A stretch of DNA of 64,000 nt, from the NCBI RefSeq assembly GCF_013624435.2, contig NZ_CP061768.1:186001-250000 (forward strand), written 5' to 3'. Positions 25,022 to 33,642 of the stretch are shown here, in pieces. Each line of letters begins with the position of its first letter. Position 1 is the first letter of the stretch. This DNA comes from Nocardioides campestrisoli (lineage in GTDB: Bacteria > Actinomycetota > Actinomycetes > Propionibacteriales > Nocardioidaceae). A program made the position numbers and the translations under genes. The notes beneath the pieces are model-generated. The model was not told the DNA's origin and ran no database searches. It was given only the letters and a program-made list of their open reading frames with translations.

Positions 25022-26844
25022 CCCACCCCCTCGACTCCTTCTTCGCGAACTCCCCGGCCCCCGTGCTGGTGGTGGCCGGCGACGACCCCGTGGTGGCCGC
25101 GCTGCCGATCGGGTTCCAGGGGTCCCTGCTGGCGCTCTCCCAGGTCGACCCCGGCGAGCCGGTCAAGCGCGGCTGGAAGACGGTGCTGCTGGTCGCCTCC
25201 GACCGGGCCGCGCTGCGCCGGGCCGCGTCGATGGTGCCGCGGCTGGGGCAGTGCCGCACGGTCGGCGTCTGGCTCACCGAGGGCACCGCGCCGCTGGTCC
25301 TCACTCCCCGCGGGGAGTGGCCGCTGATGACCAGCCTGCACGCCCGCCCGCTGCACGGCCCCAAGGGCGAGCAGGAGGCGGCCGGGTTCCTCACCGTGGC
25401 CCGGTTCGCCGAGCCCGTCGGCGCGCACCTGGTGCTCGCCGAGCTGGCCCGCCAGGCCGTCCCCGGCGCGGACACCGCCCACCAGGGCCTGGTCGTGGCG
25501 TACGCCGGTCGCCCGGCCGCCGAGGGTCTCGACGCCCGCGCGCTGCACCTGGGCGACCCGGCCGAGGCCGGCGACCCCGAGCGGGACGTGCCGCCGGACG
25601 TGGTGCTGACCGGCGAGCGGACCGCGGCCGGCGCCGCTCCGGCGAGCCACCACGTGATCGACCGGGCGCCCACGGTGGTCCGCGGTCGGGGGATGGAGCC
25701 GGTCGACGAGCTGGTCTTCAACCCGATGGGCTGGCGCAAGCAGTGGGAGCTCCCGCTGATCGGCCTGCTCGAGCTGGCCCCCGGCCCGTCCGGGGTGACC
25801 GAGGCGGTGGTCCGCAAGGCCCGCGCCCACCAGGGGGTCCGCGTCGACCTGACCCGGCACGACCCGGTGCAGGTGCTGCGGCTGGCGATGGCCGGCGTCC
25901 CGCTGGTGGTCACCGGCCAGCAGTCCGGCGACGGGCCGCGGGTGGACCCGGTGCTGCGGGCCACGATGGACGGCGCCGGCGACCTCGGCGACCCGCTGGC
26001 CCGCGAGGAGCACTCGCTGCGGGTGCGCCGTGCCGCCTTCGACGCCCACTCCACCCTGGTCTGGCGGGCCGGCCTGGCCGACGCCGCCGGGGTGCGCCCG
26101 CTGCCGGCCGGCGGTGAGCGCGGCCGGGTGCCCGGCCTGCCCCCGGTCAGCATCCTGCTCGCCACCCGGCGTCCCCACCAGCTGGAGTTCGCGCTGGAGC
26201 AGGTGGCCCGGCAGCGCGGGGTCGAGGTCGAGCTGGTGCTCGCCGCCCACGGCTTCACCCCCGACCCCGACCTGGTGACCAAGACGCTCGGCGATGTGCC
26301 GGCGACGGTGCTCGAGATCGGCCAGGAGACGTTCTTCGGCGACGTCCTCAACGCCGCGGCCCACGCCGCGACGAGCGACCTGCTGCTCAAGATCGACGAC
26401 GACGACTGGTACTCGCCGTACGCCGTGCACGACCTGCTGATGGCCCGGCGCTACTCCGGCGCCGACGTGGTCGGGATGCCCAGCGAGTTCGTCTACCTGC
26501 AGGGGCCCGACGTCACGGTCCGCCGCAACCACCCCTCCGAGCTGTTCAACCGGTTCGTCGCGGGCGGCACCACGCTGCTGGGCCGCGAGCTGCTCGACGC
26601 GCTCGGCGGGTTCCGCCGGGTCCGGCGGTTCGTCGACACCCAGCTGCTCAGCGGGGTGGAGGCCGCCGGCGGCCGGATCTACCGGACCCACGGCCTGGGC
26701 TACGTGCTGCGGCGCACGGGCGAGGGCCACACCTGGGCGATGGACGACGAGGAGTTCCGACGTCCCGACATCGTCGACACCGAGTGGCCGGGCTTCCACC
26801 CCAGCAGCGAGCTCGGCGCCACCGTGGAGGGGGCGAGCGGCTGA
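25018..26844 (+). CDS. Two-part glycosyltransferase (unknown N-terminal region plus GT2 domain)
   Basis: Of the 608 residues, about the last 230 form a GT2 domain. It starts near 377 (VSILLATRRPHQLEFAL) and carries the metal site KIDDDDWYSPYAVHDLL near 459. The first 370 residues are not a GT2 domain and I do not recognise them; they contain 'VLVVAGDDPVVAALPIGF' and two LVxF/LVV-type beta segments and could be a second Rossmann-like domain. The start is TTG at 25018, within the stop codon of the previous gene (TTGA), with GAGAGGA at a proper distance, so translation is coupled. Its own stop overlaps the next ATG. Confidence 0.78.
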   Translation: MTHPLDSFFANSPAPVLVVAGDDPVVAALPIGFQGSLLALSQVDPGEPVKRGWKTVLLVASDRAALRRAASMVPRLGQCRTVGVWLTEGTAPLVLTPRGEWPLMTSLHARPLHGPKGEQEAAGFLTVARFAEPVGAHLVLAELARQAVPGADTAHQGLVVAYAGRPAAEGLDARALHLGDPAEAGDPERDVPPDVVLTGERTAAGAAPASHHVIDRAPTVVRGRGMEPVDELVFNPMGWRKQWELPLIGLLELAPGPSGVTEAVVRKARAHQGVRVDLTRHDPVQVLRLAMAGVPLVVTGQQSGDGPRVDPVLRATMDGAGDLGDPLAREEHSLRVRRAAFDAHSTLVWRAGLADAAGVRPLPAGGERGRVPGLPPVSILLATRRPHQLEFALEQVARQRGVEVELVLAAHGFTPDPDLVTKTLGDVPATVLEIGQETFFGDVLNAAAHAATSDLLLKIDDDDWYSPYAVHDLLMARRYSGADVVGMPSEFVYLQGPDVTVRRNHPSELFNRFVAGGTTLLGRELLDALGGFRRVRRFVDTQLLSGVEAAGGRIYRTHGLGYVLRRTGEGHTWAMDDEEFRRPDIVDTEWPGFHPSSELGATVEGASG

Positions 26845-28457
26845 TGCCACGCCAGCCGGTGGTCCGGCACAACGACTACCGCTCGCTGACGCCGCCGGCG
26901 CTGGGTGAGTGGGATCCGCGCCTGTCGGTCTCGATGGTGGTGCCGGCGTACAACTACCACCGGACGCTGCCCTACGTGCTCGCCGGGCTGGCCGGGCAGA
27001 GCTATCCCGCGCACCTGCTCGAGGTGGTCGTGGTCGACGACCAGTCCACCCCGCCGCTGGAGCTGCCGGAGGTGCGGCCGGAGAACACCCGCATCCTCCG
27101 GGTCGAGTCCGGGTGGGGCCGGGCGAACGCCTGCCACCTGGGCGCCCAGGCCAGCGACGGCGACGTCCTGCACTGGTACGACGCCGACATGCTGCCCTAC
27201 CGCGAGGAGGTGGAGGCGCACATGCGCTGGCACCACCTCGTCGACTACGCGGTGCCCGGCGGCGACAAGCGGTTCGTGGACCCCGACTGGCTCTTCGGCC
27301 TCGACCCCGCCGAGGTGCGGGACCGGGTCGCGGCCGGCGAGGCGGGGGACTTCTTCCCCGGCGTGCCGCACGAGGAGCACAAGTGGGTGGAGGGCTACTG
27401 GCGCCGCACCGACGACCTCACCCTGGCCGGGCCGCGGGCCCAGCGGGTGCACATCGGCATGACCGGCTCGGTGACCCGCGACCTCTACCGCGCCTCGCGC
27501 GGCTTCGACCCCCAGCTCCGGCTCGGTGAGGACATGGCCCTGGGCCACGAGCTGGCCCAGGTCGGCGGCGTCTTCGTGGTCGAGCGGGAGGCGCGCTCCT
27601 GGCACCTGGGCCGCTCCCAGGTGCTGCGCCGGGCCGAGCAGGTCAACCGCTACAACGACCCCTACCTGGCCAACCTGGTGCCGGCGATGCGGCCCAAGCG
27701 GCGCAAGCACGGCCGCAGCTACGAGGTGCCGTACGTCGAGGTCGTGGTGCCGGTCGCCGACCGGCTCACCGACCCCGAGATCGCGCAGGGGGCCGACGAG
27801 GTCGTGGCCTGCGTCGACGCGCTGCTGGACGCCGACTTCTCCGACCTGCGGGTGCTGCTGGTGGGACCGTGGGGCCGGGTGCACGAGGAGCGGATCCAGC
27901 CGGTCGAGGACCCGGCGCTCGAGCTGCGGATCGTGCACCGCTCCTACCGCGGCGAGCCGCGGGTGAGCCTGGTGGAGTCCGCGCCCGGGCACTGCCCTGA
28001 GTCGACGGACGCCGAGTTCCGGCTGACCCTGCCCGACACCTCCCACGCCCCGCTGCCGCAGGCCCTGCAGCGGCTGCTCGACGACCTCGAGCGCACCCAC
28101 CACGGCCGCCGGACGATCACCTACCCCGACGGCGCCGAGGCCAGGCTGGAGCGGATCGCCGCGCTCGCCCGGGTCGAGCGGGTCGCCCAGGTCGGCGACG
28201 ACCGCGACGAGCTGATGGAGGAGGCCTTCGGGACGGGCTCGTACGCCGCCAAGGAGGTGGGCTTCGTGCCCACCGAGGAGCGCGACCTGCCCCGGTTCGT
28301 GCTCAAGCCGAAGCCGGCGATGAGCCCGGAGGAGTCGCGGGCCCTGCTGCTCGGCACTCCCGCGTCCGAGACCCCTGTCTCCGACGCCCCCGTCTCCGAG
28401 CCGGTCAGCGGCGAGGAGAGCGGCCGTCGGTTCCGGTGGCGCCGCCCAGGGCACTGA
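26844..28457 (+). CDS. Glycosyltransferase family 2 with long C-terminal extension
   Basis: This 537-residue protein has a GT2 domain at about residues 28-270: 'VSMVVPAYNYHRTLPYVLAG' opens the fold, VVVDDQSTPP gives the nucleotide site, and HWYDADMLPYR the DxD metal site. Further on, 'GMTGSVTRDLYRASRGFD' and GEDMALGHELA match the acceptor/base region (ED motif). The remaining 270 residues are a second alpha/beta region without a GT motif, ending in a Pro/Ser/Glu-rich tail and a basic end (RRFRWRRPGH). The ATG overlaps the previous stop (TGATG). This is the last gene of the sulfotransferase-glycosyltransferase run. Confidence 0.82.
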   Translation: MPRQPVVRHNDYRSLTPPALGEWDPRLSVSMVVPAYNYHRTLPYVLAGLAGQSYPAHLLEVVVVDDQSTPPLELPEVRPENTRILRVESGWGRANACHLGAQASDGDVLHWYDADMLPYREEVEAHMRWHHLVDYAVPGGDKRFVDPDWLFGLDPAEVRDRVAAGEAGDFFPGVPHEEHKWVEGYWRRTDDLTLAGPRAQRVHIGMTGSVTRDLYRASRGFDPQLRLGEDMALGHELAQVGGVFVVEREARSWHLGRSQVLRRAEQVNRYNDPYLANLVPAMRPKRRKHGRSYEVPYVEVVVPVADRLTDPEIAQGADEVVACVDALLDADFSDLRVLLVGPWGRVHEERIQPVEDPALELRIVHRSYRGEPRVSLVESAPGHCPESTDAEFRLTLPDTSHAPLPQALQRLLDDLERTHHGRRTITYPDGAEARLERIAALARVERVAQVGDDRDELMEEAFGTGSYAAKEVGFVPTEERDLPRFVLKPKPAMSPEESRALLLGTPASETPVSDAPVSEPVSGEESGRRFRWRRPGH

Positions 28458-28475
28458 ACCGCCCCGAGCGCGGCG

Positions 28476-29282
28476 TCACCAGCGCACCGTGGCCCGCACC
28501 GCCAGATGATCGGCTCCGGCGAGCCGGACGGTGCCGGCCTCCTCGGCCGTGCAGCCGTCGAGGAGCACGTGGTCGAGCCGGGCGACCGGGCGCTGCGCCG
28601 GGTACGTCGGACCCGTGGGCACGCGCGTCCACCCGGTCAGTCGGGAGGCCACCGAGGCCGGCAGGTTGAGGTCGCCGAGCAGCACCAGCGGACGCGGCAG
28701 CGCCCGCGCCCACGCCACCAGCCCGCGCAGCTGGGCGCCCGCCCGCCACGGCACGAACGACAGGTGGGTGGTCACCACCGTGACCGGACCGCCCGGCGCC
28801 AGCACCCGGGCGGCCAGCGCGACGCGTTGCTCGTCGGCGACCACCACCCGCTCCTCGTCGGTCCAGGAGGGGTTGCGCACCGGGATCCGGACGGCCGAGG
28901 GGGCCATCCGGTGCTCGTCCCACTGCTCGACGGGGTGCCGGCTCAGCAGCGCCACGCCGTACGACGGCTCTTCCCCCACGGTCGCCGGGGCCGGCCGCAT
29001 CGTGGCCGCGTTGCCGGGGGTGCCGTGCACTGCGGCGGCGAACCGGGCGTGCCAGGGGTCGCCTCCCGCCGCGAGGGCGTGGGCGACCGTCGCCGTCTGG
29101 TCGGCGTGGCCGGACCGGGGGAGCAGGTGGTCCACCTCCTGCACGGCGAGCAGGTCGAGGTCGAGCGCGGCGGCGTCGTGGGCCCAGTCGTCCAGCGCCC
29201 AGTCGCCCGGGTCCTTGGCGTGGCCGGACGCGGGTGAGGGAGAGCGGCCCGAGGCCGCGTTGGCGGTCGCGATCCGGAGCAC
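28476..29282 (-). CDS. Endonuclease/exonuclease/phosphatase (EEP) family protein
   Basis: This 268-residue protein has the EEP-fold metal and catalytic motifs in order: 'LRIATANAAS' at the N-terminus, AVQEVD (metal Glu), VTTHLSFVP, LLGDLNLP (Asp/Asn), RLDHVLLDG and the final LAGADHLAVRAT with the catalytic Asp-His pair. Such enzymes cleave phosphodiester bonds in nucleic acids or phospholipids, and the substrate is open. There is no signal peptide. The start is GTG at 29282, 7 bases after the GAF-ANTAR gene, so it is probably the last gene of that operon. Confidence 0.83.
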   Translation of the reverse strand: MLRIATANAASGRSPSPASGHAKDPGDWALDDWAHDAAALDLDLLAVQEVDHLLPRSGHADQTATVAHALAAGGDPWHARFAAAVHGTPGNAATMRPAPATVGEEPSYGVALLSRHPVEQWDEHRMAPSAVRIPVRNPSWTDEERVVVADEQRVALAARVLAPGGPVTVVTTHLSFVPWRAGAQLRGLVAWARALPRPLVLLGDLNLPASVASRLTGWTRVPTGPTYPAQRPVARLDHVLLDGCTAEEAGTVRLAGADHLAVRATVRW

Positions 29283-29289
29283 GGGCGGG

Positions 29290-30009
29290 CTACTCCTCGG
29301 TGCCGGCGTACTTCTCGTTGGTGCTCGCGACCAGCTCCGCGGCGATCGTGTGCAGCTTGACGTTGCTGGCCTGGGAGACCCGGACCAGGAACTGGAAGGC
29401 CCGCTCCTCGGGCAGCTGGTAGCGCTCGGAGATGATGCCCATGGCCTGCCCGATCACCTTGCGGGTGGCCATCGCCCGGTTGAAGTTGTCCTCCTGGCGG
29501 GCCCGGCCCAGGGCGAGCGCCGCCTGGGTGGCGAAGAGCTCGGCCAGGTGCACGGAGTCGGGTGAGACCCCGGGACTGGTGGAGTAGAGGTTGAGGGCGC
29601 CGAGCGTCTCCTCGTCGGTGTAGAGCTGCAGCCCGAGCTGGGACCTGATCCCGCGCGCGACGGCCTGCGGCAGGTAGCGCGGCCACCGGGGGTCGGTGGC
29701 GGCGTCCTCGACCAGCATCACCGGGTCGCTGAGGATCGCGTCCACGCACGGGCCCTCGCCCAGCTCGTACTGCAGGGCGTCGAGCTCGCGGACCAGGTCG
29801 CTGCTGCTGGACCGGGTCTCGATCCGGCCGTCGCGGTGCCGGATGGAGACGCCGGCGTGCTCGAAGTCGGGCAGCGCCAGCAGCACCGTCTCCACGATCA
29901 GGTCCAGGCTCTCCTCGACGCTCTGCGCGGCATGGAGGGAACGGCTGACGGCGCTCAGCGCCGCAGCGAAGTGGGAGCTCTCCGTGCTGCCACCGCTCTC
30001 GGAGGTCAC
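29290..30009 (-). CDS. GAF and ANTAR domain protein
   Basis: This 239-residue protein has a GAF sensor domain at about residues 28-165 (the conserved 'LGEGPCVDAILSDPVMLVED' and 'GALNLYSTSPGVSPDS') and a C-terminal ANTAR domain (ATRKVIGQAMGIISERY then EERAFQFLVRVSQASN). ANTAR domains bind paired hairpins in nascent RNA and prevent termination, so this is a probable antiterminator under control of a small ligand or redox signal. The start is GTG at 30009. It is co-transcribed with the neighbouring small protein and EEP gene. No clear ANTAR-type double hairpin was found in the window. Confidence 0.87.
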   Translation of the reverse strand: MTSESGGSTESSHFAAALSAVSRSLHAAQSVEESLDLIVETVLLALPDFEHAGVSIRHRDGRIETRSSSSDLVRELDALQYELGEGPCVDAILSDPVMLVEDAATDPRWPRYLPQAVARGIRSQLGLQLYTDEETLGALNLYSTSPGVSPDSVHLAELFATQAALALGRARQEDNFNRAMATRKVIGQAMGIISERYQLPEERAFQFLVRVSQASNVKLHTIAAELVASTNEKYAGTEE

Positions 30010-30015
30010 GAAGTC

Positions 30016-30153
30016 TCAGGCTTCACCGGGCAGCGGCTCCGGCTGCTCGGGGACGCCCGGGTCCTCGCCCGGCATGGGCGTGGGGATCGGCGCGGGGTCC
30101 CCGCTGGGGACGACGTCGGGGTCGGGTGAGGGCTCGGTGGGTGTGGTGGTCAT
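30016..30153 (-). CDS. Proline-rich small protein, 45 aa
   Basis: This is a very short frame with a composition of Pro (about one third), Asp, Glu and Thr; its sequence is a string of PDP, PTP and PEP units. It has no hydrophobic stretch and should be unstructured and acidic. It sits exactly between DUF2231 and the GAF-ANTAR gene, with gaps of 41 and 6 bases, which supports a real gene in the operon, but no ribosome site is evident. I cannot assign a function. Confidence 0.45.
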   Translation of the reverse strand: MTTTPTEPSPDPDVVPSGDPAPIPTPMPGEDPGVPEQPEPLPGEA

Positions 30154-30194
30154 GGAGGTCCGTACCCCACGGACGGGGCGCGCACGCCTCGGGC

Positions 30195-30731
30195 TCAGCT
30201 GCGGGCGAACTCCTCGTGCCGGGTGCCGACCTTGCGGGCGGACGCCAGGTGGCCGCCCAGGTAGCCGCCGAGGCCGGCCACCGAGAAGCCGAGCAGGGCG
30301 AGCTTGACGCCCGTGGCGTGCTGTCCGCGCCGGCGGGCCAGGTAGGAGGCGCCGTAGGCGGAGCCGGCGATCCCGTTGCTCAGCGCGTGCACCAAGCCCA
30401 CCCGCTGGTTGCGGTCGTCGGCGGCCGTCCACTCCGCCCAGCCCGTGAGGGCGGTGGGCACGCCGGCAAGCAGCCCGATCCCGACCAGGCGGCGCGCGGC
30501 GTCCTGGTCGTCGCGTCCACCGATCAGGTCGAGCAGGGTGGCCGACGTCCAGGTGCCGATCACCGCGTCGGTCAGCAGCGGGTGCAGCGCGTGCCCGAGC
30601 CACTCCCCGCGCAGCAGTCGGCCGCGCTTGCCGGTCGCCAGGCCGGAGGCGAGCGGGCGGATGGCGCGGACGGGTCGGTCCAGCGCGGTGGACTCCTCGA
30701 GCGTGCGGGTCAGGCGGACGAGCGGGTTCAC
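30195..30731 (-). CDS. DUF2231 membrane protein
   Basis: This 178-residue protein has about four hydrophobic helices and the DUF2231 core 'WLGHALHPLLTDAVIGTWTS', with the conserved HP-x-x-T/D segment near the start of the first helix. In other actinobacteria this domain is often fused or adjacent to a Rieske iron-sulfur protein, but no such gene is here. The GTG at 30731 is chosen over an ATG 69 bases upstream because GGAGAG stands 7 bases before it. It lies upstream of the proline-rich and GAF-ANTAR genes on the same strand. Confidence 0.82.
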   Translation of the reverse strand: MNPLVRLTRTLEESTALDRPVRAIRPLASGLATGKRGRLLRGEWLGHALHPLLTDAVIGTWTSATLLDLIGGRDDQDAARRLVGIGLLAGVPTALTGWAEWTAADDRNQRVGLVHALSNGIAGSAYGASYLARRRGQHATGVKLALLGFSVAGLGGYLGGHLASARKVGTRHEEFARS

Positions 30732-30815
30732 GGGCTCTCCTTCACGGTCGCAGCAGGGGACCGAGACGTACCCCGTCGGGAGAGCTCCTACTCGGCCCAC
30801 CCCGCACGGACCGGC

Positions 30816-31676
30816 TCAGCGGCCGCCGCTCATCCACTCCGGCAGCATCCCGCCGGCGAGCGCGCCGTCCCGGACCGGCAGGGCCAGCTCGAGCACCCGC
30901 CGGGTCCCGTCCAGCCCCAGGTGGCGCCACCCCGCCAGCGCCAGCCGGTCGGTCTCCCGCTCGAGCTGCTTGCGGAAGGCGAGGCCGTCCTCGGTCAGCC
31001 CGCCGTCGGCGACCAGGCCGCGGGCGGCGAGCCGCTCGGCGCCCGCGGCGTACTCCTCGTCGGTCCAGCCTCGGGTGGCCCGCATGAACTCCATCGTGCC
31101 GGCGTAGAGACCGTTCAGGACGACCGCCTCGACCGGGTCGAGCTCGGCGGCGACGAGCAGGGCGAGGTGCCCGTCTCCCCGGTGCTCGCGGATCAGCGTC
31201 GCCGCGTGCCACAGCGCCGCGCCCTGGTCCTCGGGCCAGGGGAGGCCGGCGTACGCGGCGTACAGGGGGCGGCCGGGCGCGGTGAGCCCTGCGCAGACCG
31301 TGCGCAGCAGCCCGAGCAGCTCGGTGACGTGGGCGTCGTCGATCTCGGCCAGCACCTGCGCCATCACCCCGGCGATCGAGTCGCGCTGGGCCTCGACCAC
31401 CTGCTCGGGGGAGGCGATCTCCCACGACGACGGCAGGGTCTTGGTGAAGAGCCAGGGGGCGAAGGCGTAGAAGGTCGCGGCAGGCACCTCGGGTCCGACC
31501 GCGCCGTACGGGGCCGAGCGCGCGGCGAAGTAGGAGAGGCGGGGCCGGAAGCCCAGGTCGACGTAGGCCTGGGTCACCGGCGGCGCGAAGTGGGCCAGCA
31601 CGTGGACCGTCTCCAGCGCTCCCCAGGCCTTGCGGGACGTCTTGGTCAGCTCGAGGTCGTCCCCGGGGTCGGTCAT
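30816..31676 (-). CDS. SCO6745-like helical protein
   Basis: This 286-residue protein resembles the actinobacterial family named after Streptomyces SCO6745. It opens 'KAWGALETVHVLAHFAPP', followed by 'FRPRLSYFAARSAPYGAVGP' and a long helical region. It is probably cytoplasmic; there is no signal peptide or metal motif. A helix-turn-helix has been proposed for the family, but its function is unknown. The -10-like TAGAGT exactly 6 bases before the ATG predicts a leaderless transcript even though the small membrane gene ends only 9 bases upstream. Confidence 0.62.
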   Translation of the reverse strand: MTDPGDDLELTKTSRKAWGALETVHVLAHFAPPVTQAYVDLGFRPRLSYFAARSAPYGAVGPEVPAATFYAFAPWLFTKTLPSSWEIASPEQVVEAQRDSIAGVMAQVLAEIDDAHVTELLGLLRTVCAGLTAPGRPLYAAYAGLPWPEDQGAALWHAATLIREHRGDGHLALLVAAELDPVEAVVLNGLYAGTMEFMRATRGWTDEEYAAGAERLAARGLVADGGLTEDGLAFRKQLERETDRLALAGWRHLGLDGTRRVLELALPVRDGALAGGMLPEWMSGGR

Positions 31677-31682
31677 GCGGCG

Positions 31683-31688
31683 ACTCTA
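31683..31688 (-). promoter_or_regulatory. -10 element of the SCO6745-like gene
   Basis: On the coding strand TAGAGT is followed by 6 bases and then the ATG at 31676. The first three bases of the hexamer are also the TAG stop of the upstream gene, so its significance is less sure than at free-standing sites. Confidence 0.4.
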
Positions 31689-31949
31689 GCGACCGCCCGG
31701 CTCCTGCTCGTCCTCTCGCCGCATGCGGCGCAGCCGGTAGGCGCTCATCGCGAACATGAAGACGGGAAGAGGCAGGGTGAGGTAGAGGCTGGTCGGGTCC
31801 TTGGGATCCAGGACGGCGAGCACGACCAGCAGGACGATCAGGAGGACCGCGGAGAAGACCATCCCCACCTTCTCCGTGCTCAGGGCGAAGGGGCCCACCA
31901 GGCCGTTGGAGTACTGCTTGTTCGAGTCCTGCTCGTCGGGTGTCGACAT
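31686..31949 (-). CDS. Small membrane protein, 87 aa
   Basis: This short protein has a polar start (DEQDSNKQYSNGL), two hydrophobic segments (VGMVFSAVLLIVLLVV and LYLTLPLPVFMFAMSAY) and a basic then acidic end. It should lie in the membrane with both ends on the same side. An AGGA ribosome site supports the ATG at 31949 over an ATG 24 bases upstream. It lies between the HNH gene and the SCO6745-like gene on the same strand. I do not recognise a family. Confidence 0.65.
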   Translation of the reverse strand: MSTPDEQDSNKQYSNGLVGPFALSTEKVGMVFSAVLLIVLLVVLAVLDPKDPTSLYLTLPLPVFMFAMSAYRLRRMRREDEQEPGGR

Positions 31950-31985
31950 GCGCGGATCCTGTCCCTTCGGCACGGCTTGAAACCC

Positions 31986-33491
31986 TCAGCCGGCGAGCGG
32001 TGCCCGGGGCGGGACCGCGCCGGGCGTGCAGTCGGCGAACCAGGGCGCCACGACCTCCGGGCTCACCGGCGTGGTGCCGTGCGGTCCGACCGCGAAGCAG
32101 TGCCCGTGGCGGCTCCGCCACACGTACGACCCCGGGGCGACCTGGCGCACCGCGAACCCGGCGTGGGTCTTGTAGCGGTGGTGTCGGCGCGAGAGCGGCT
32201 GGGAGTTGTGGGTGCCGGTCTGGCCGCGTGGCCCGCCCCGGACGTAGGGGTCGGGATGGTCGTAGTCCACCCGGCGGGACCGCCCGGGCGCCCACGGGAA
32301 CATGTCCCGGCCCCCGGTGATCAGCCAGACCCGCTCCTTCAGGCCCTCGGGGTGCTCGTAGCCCGCCGCGGCCACCCGGTCGGCCAAGTCGAGGACCGGC
32401 CGCACGGTGACGTGGGAGTGCCGGAGCCACTCGGCAGCCTGGGCGGCCAGCACCGGACCGCACTCCTCGACCCGGGCCACCGAGCGGGTGGGGTCGGCCA
32501 TGCCCTGGTCGGTGAGGTGGAGGACGAGGGTCGCCCTCGGCCGGAGCCGGGCGGGGTCGACGGCGCGCAGGGCGGCCAGCAGGTCGGCCGGGAAGGCGAG
32601 GGCACGGGAGGGAGCGGGCCGGGTGGGGTCGGTGTGCGCGTCCTGAGCCGGTGCCTCGTCGGCCGGCGCCTCTGTGGTGCGTGCGTCGTCGGCGTGCTCG
32701 AGGAGCAGCGTGAGCAGCTCGGCGGGACGCGCGAGCCAGCCCAGCGCGTCGGCGCGGAGCTGGTCCAGGGTCGGCCGCTGGTCCGCCGGCACGTCGTCGG
32801 GCACCTGGGTCGCCAGGATCTCCGCGACCCGGGTGACCATCGCGTCGACGTAGACCGCGTCGCCGGCCTCGACCCGCGCCACCACGTGCCGCAGGCCGTG
32901 CTCGTCGGTGCGCGAGAGGGAGACGTAGCGCCTCATCCGTTCTTGTTCCACCCGCGCCGCGTGCGCGGCCGGGTCGGCCTCGATCACCTTCGCCTCCGCG
33001 ATCTCCAGCACTCGCGACGGCGCCTCGCCCGCCAGGCAGACGGAGACGGCGGCGTCGACCACGCCGACGTCGAGCAGAGAGAGCCGGCGGCTCATCGCGG
33101 CGACCCGGCGCGCCACCCACGCCTCGCCCTCCAGGGACTCCACCGCCGCCCAGGTCCGGGGCAACCGGTGCCGCAGGTCGAGCACGTCCGCCATCGCCGA
33201 GCGGACCGCGAGCACGTGGGTGCGCCGGACCACCGCGAGCTCGGCCAGGCAGAGGTCGCGCACCCGGGGCGTGCCCTCCCCGCCGAGCTCGACCAGCCGG
33301 TCCCACCCCGACGCCGTAGGGTCGTCGCGCGGGTCGCTGCCATGCAGCAGTGCCCAGTGGGCGACCAGTCGGAGGTCGTCGACCTCCGCCGCCCGCCGGG
33401 AGAGCAGTGCGACCTGGACGTGCTCCAGCACTCCCGCCGCGTCGAGCGCGGCGACGTCGGTCGCGCTCGTGCCCTGTCCGGTGGTCGTCAT
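31986..33491 (-). CDS. DUF222 / HNH endonuclease domain protein (13E12-repeat type)
   Basis: This 501-residue protein has the long helical N-terminal DUF222 region typical of actinobacterial 13E12-type proteins. An HNH-like zinc/nuclease module follows at about residues 415-455, seen as 'VDYDHPDPYVRGGPRGQTG', then THNSQPLSRRHHRYKTH. The usual DxDH-VxP start is replaced here by DYDHPDP, but the H, N and H residues are present. These proteins occur in many copies per genome and their role is unknown; in mycobacteria several belong to the SOS regulon. A LexA-type box lies 15 bases upstream, and a -10-like TAGAGT sits 6 bases before the ATG. Confidence 0.83.
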   Translation of the reverse strand: MTTTGQGTSATDVAALDAAGVLEHVQVALLSRRAAEVDDLRLVAHWALLHGSDPRDDPTASGWDRLVELGGEGTPRVRDLCLAELAVVRRTHVLAVRSAMADVLDLRHRLPRTWAAVESLEGEAWVARRVAAMSRRLSLLDVGVVDAAVSVCLAGEAPSRVLEIAEAKVIEADPAAHAARVEQERMRRYVSLSRTDEHGLRHVVARVEAGDAVYVDAMVTRVAEILATQVPDDVPADQRPTLDQLRADALGWLARPAELLTLLLEHADDARTTEAPADEAPAQDAHTDPTRPAPSRALAFPADLLAALRAVDPARLRPRATLVLHLTDQGMADPTRSVARVEECGPVLAAQAAEWLRHSHVTVRPVLDLADRVAAAGYEHPEGLKERVWLITGGRDMFPWAPGRSRRVDYDHPDPYVRGGPRGQTGTHNSQPLSRRHHRYKTHAGFAVRQVAPGSYVWRSRHGHCFAVGPHGTTPVSPEVVAPWFADCTPGAVPPRAPLAG

Positions 33492-33497
33492 GCCATG

Positions 33498-33503
33498 ACT
33501 CTA
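33498..33503 (-). promoter_or_regulatory. -10 element of the HNH gene
   Basis: On the coding strand TAGAGT is followed by 6 bases and the ATG at 33491, predicting a leaderless mRNA. The SOS box lies directly upstream, between the -10 and -35 regions, as expected for repression. Confidence 0.5.
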
Positions 33504-33505
33504 CT

Positions 33506-33519
33506 CGAACAGGTGTTCG
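33506..33519. promoter_or_regulatory. SOS box (LexA-binding site)
   Basis: CGAACA-GG-TGTTCG is a palindrome that fits the Gram-positive/actinobacterial LexA consensus CGAAC-N4-GTTCG exactly. It lies in the promoter of the DUF222/HNH gene. Binding of LexA here would couple the gene to DNA damage. Confidence 0.8.
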
Positions 33520-33642
33520 CATGACAGGGCTTGTCCACAGGGTGGCCCGGGAGCGACCGGGAGTGATTCAGTAATGACCCAGTGCGCTCCACGCAGGCGA
33601 CGCGGCGCTCCTCTCCGCGGAGCCGTGGCCCAGAATGGCCCG

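Noticed and set aside
33574..33642. ATG at 33574 as start of the GNAT-like gene
   Set aside because: The extra codons are atypical and Arg-rich, and a -10-like element stands 6 bases before the GTG at 33643.
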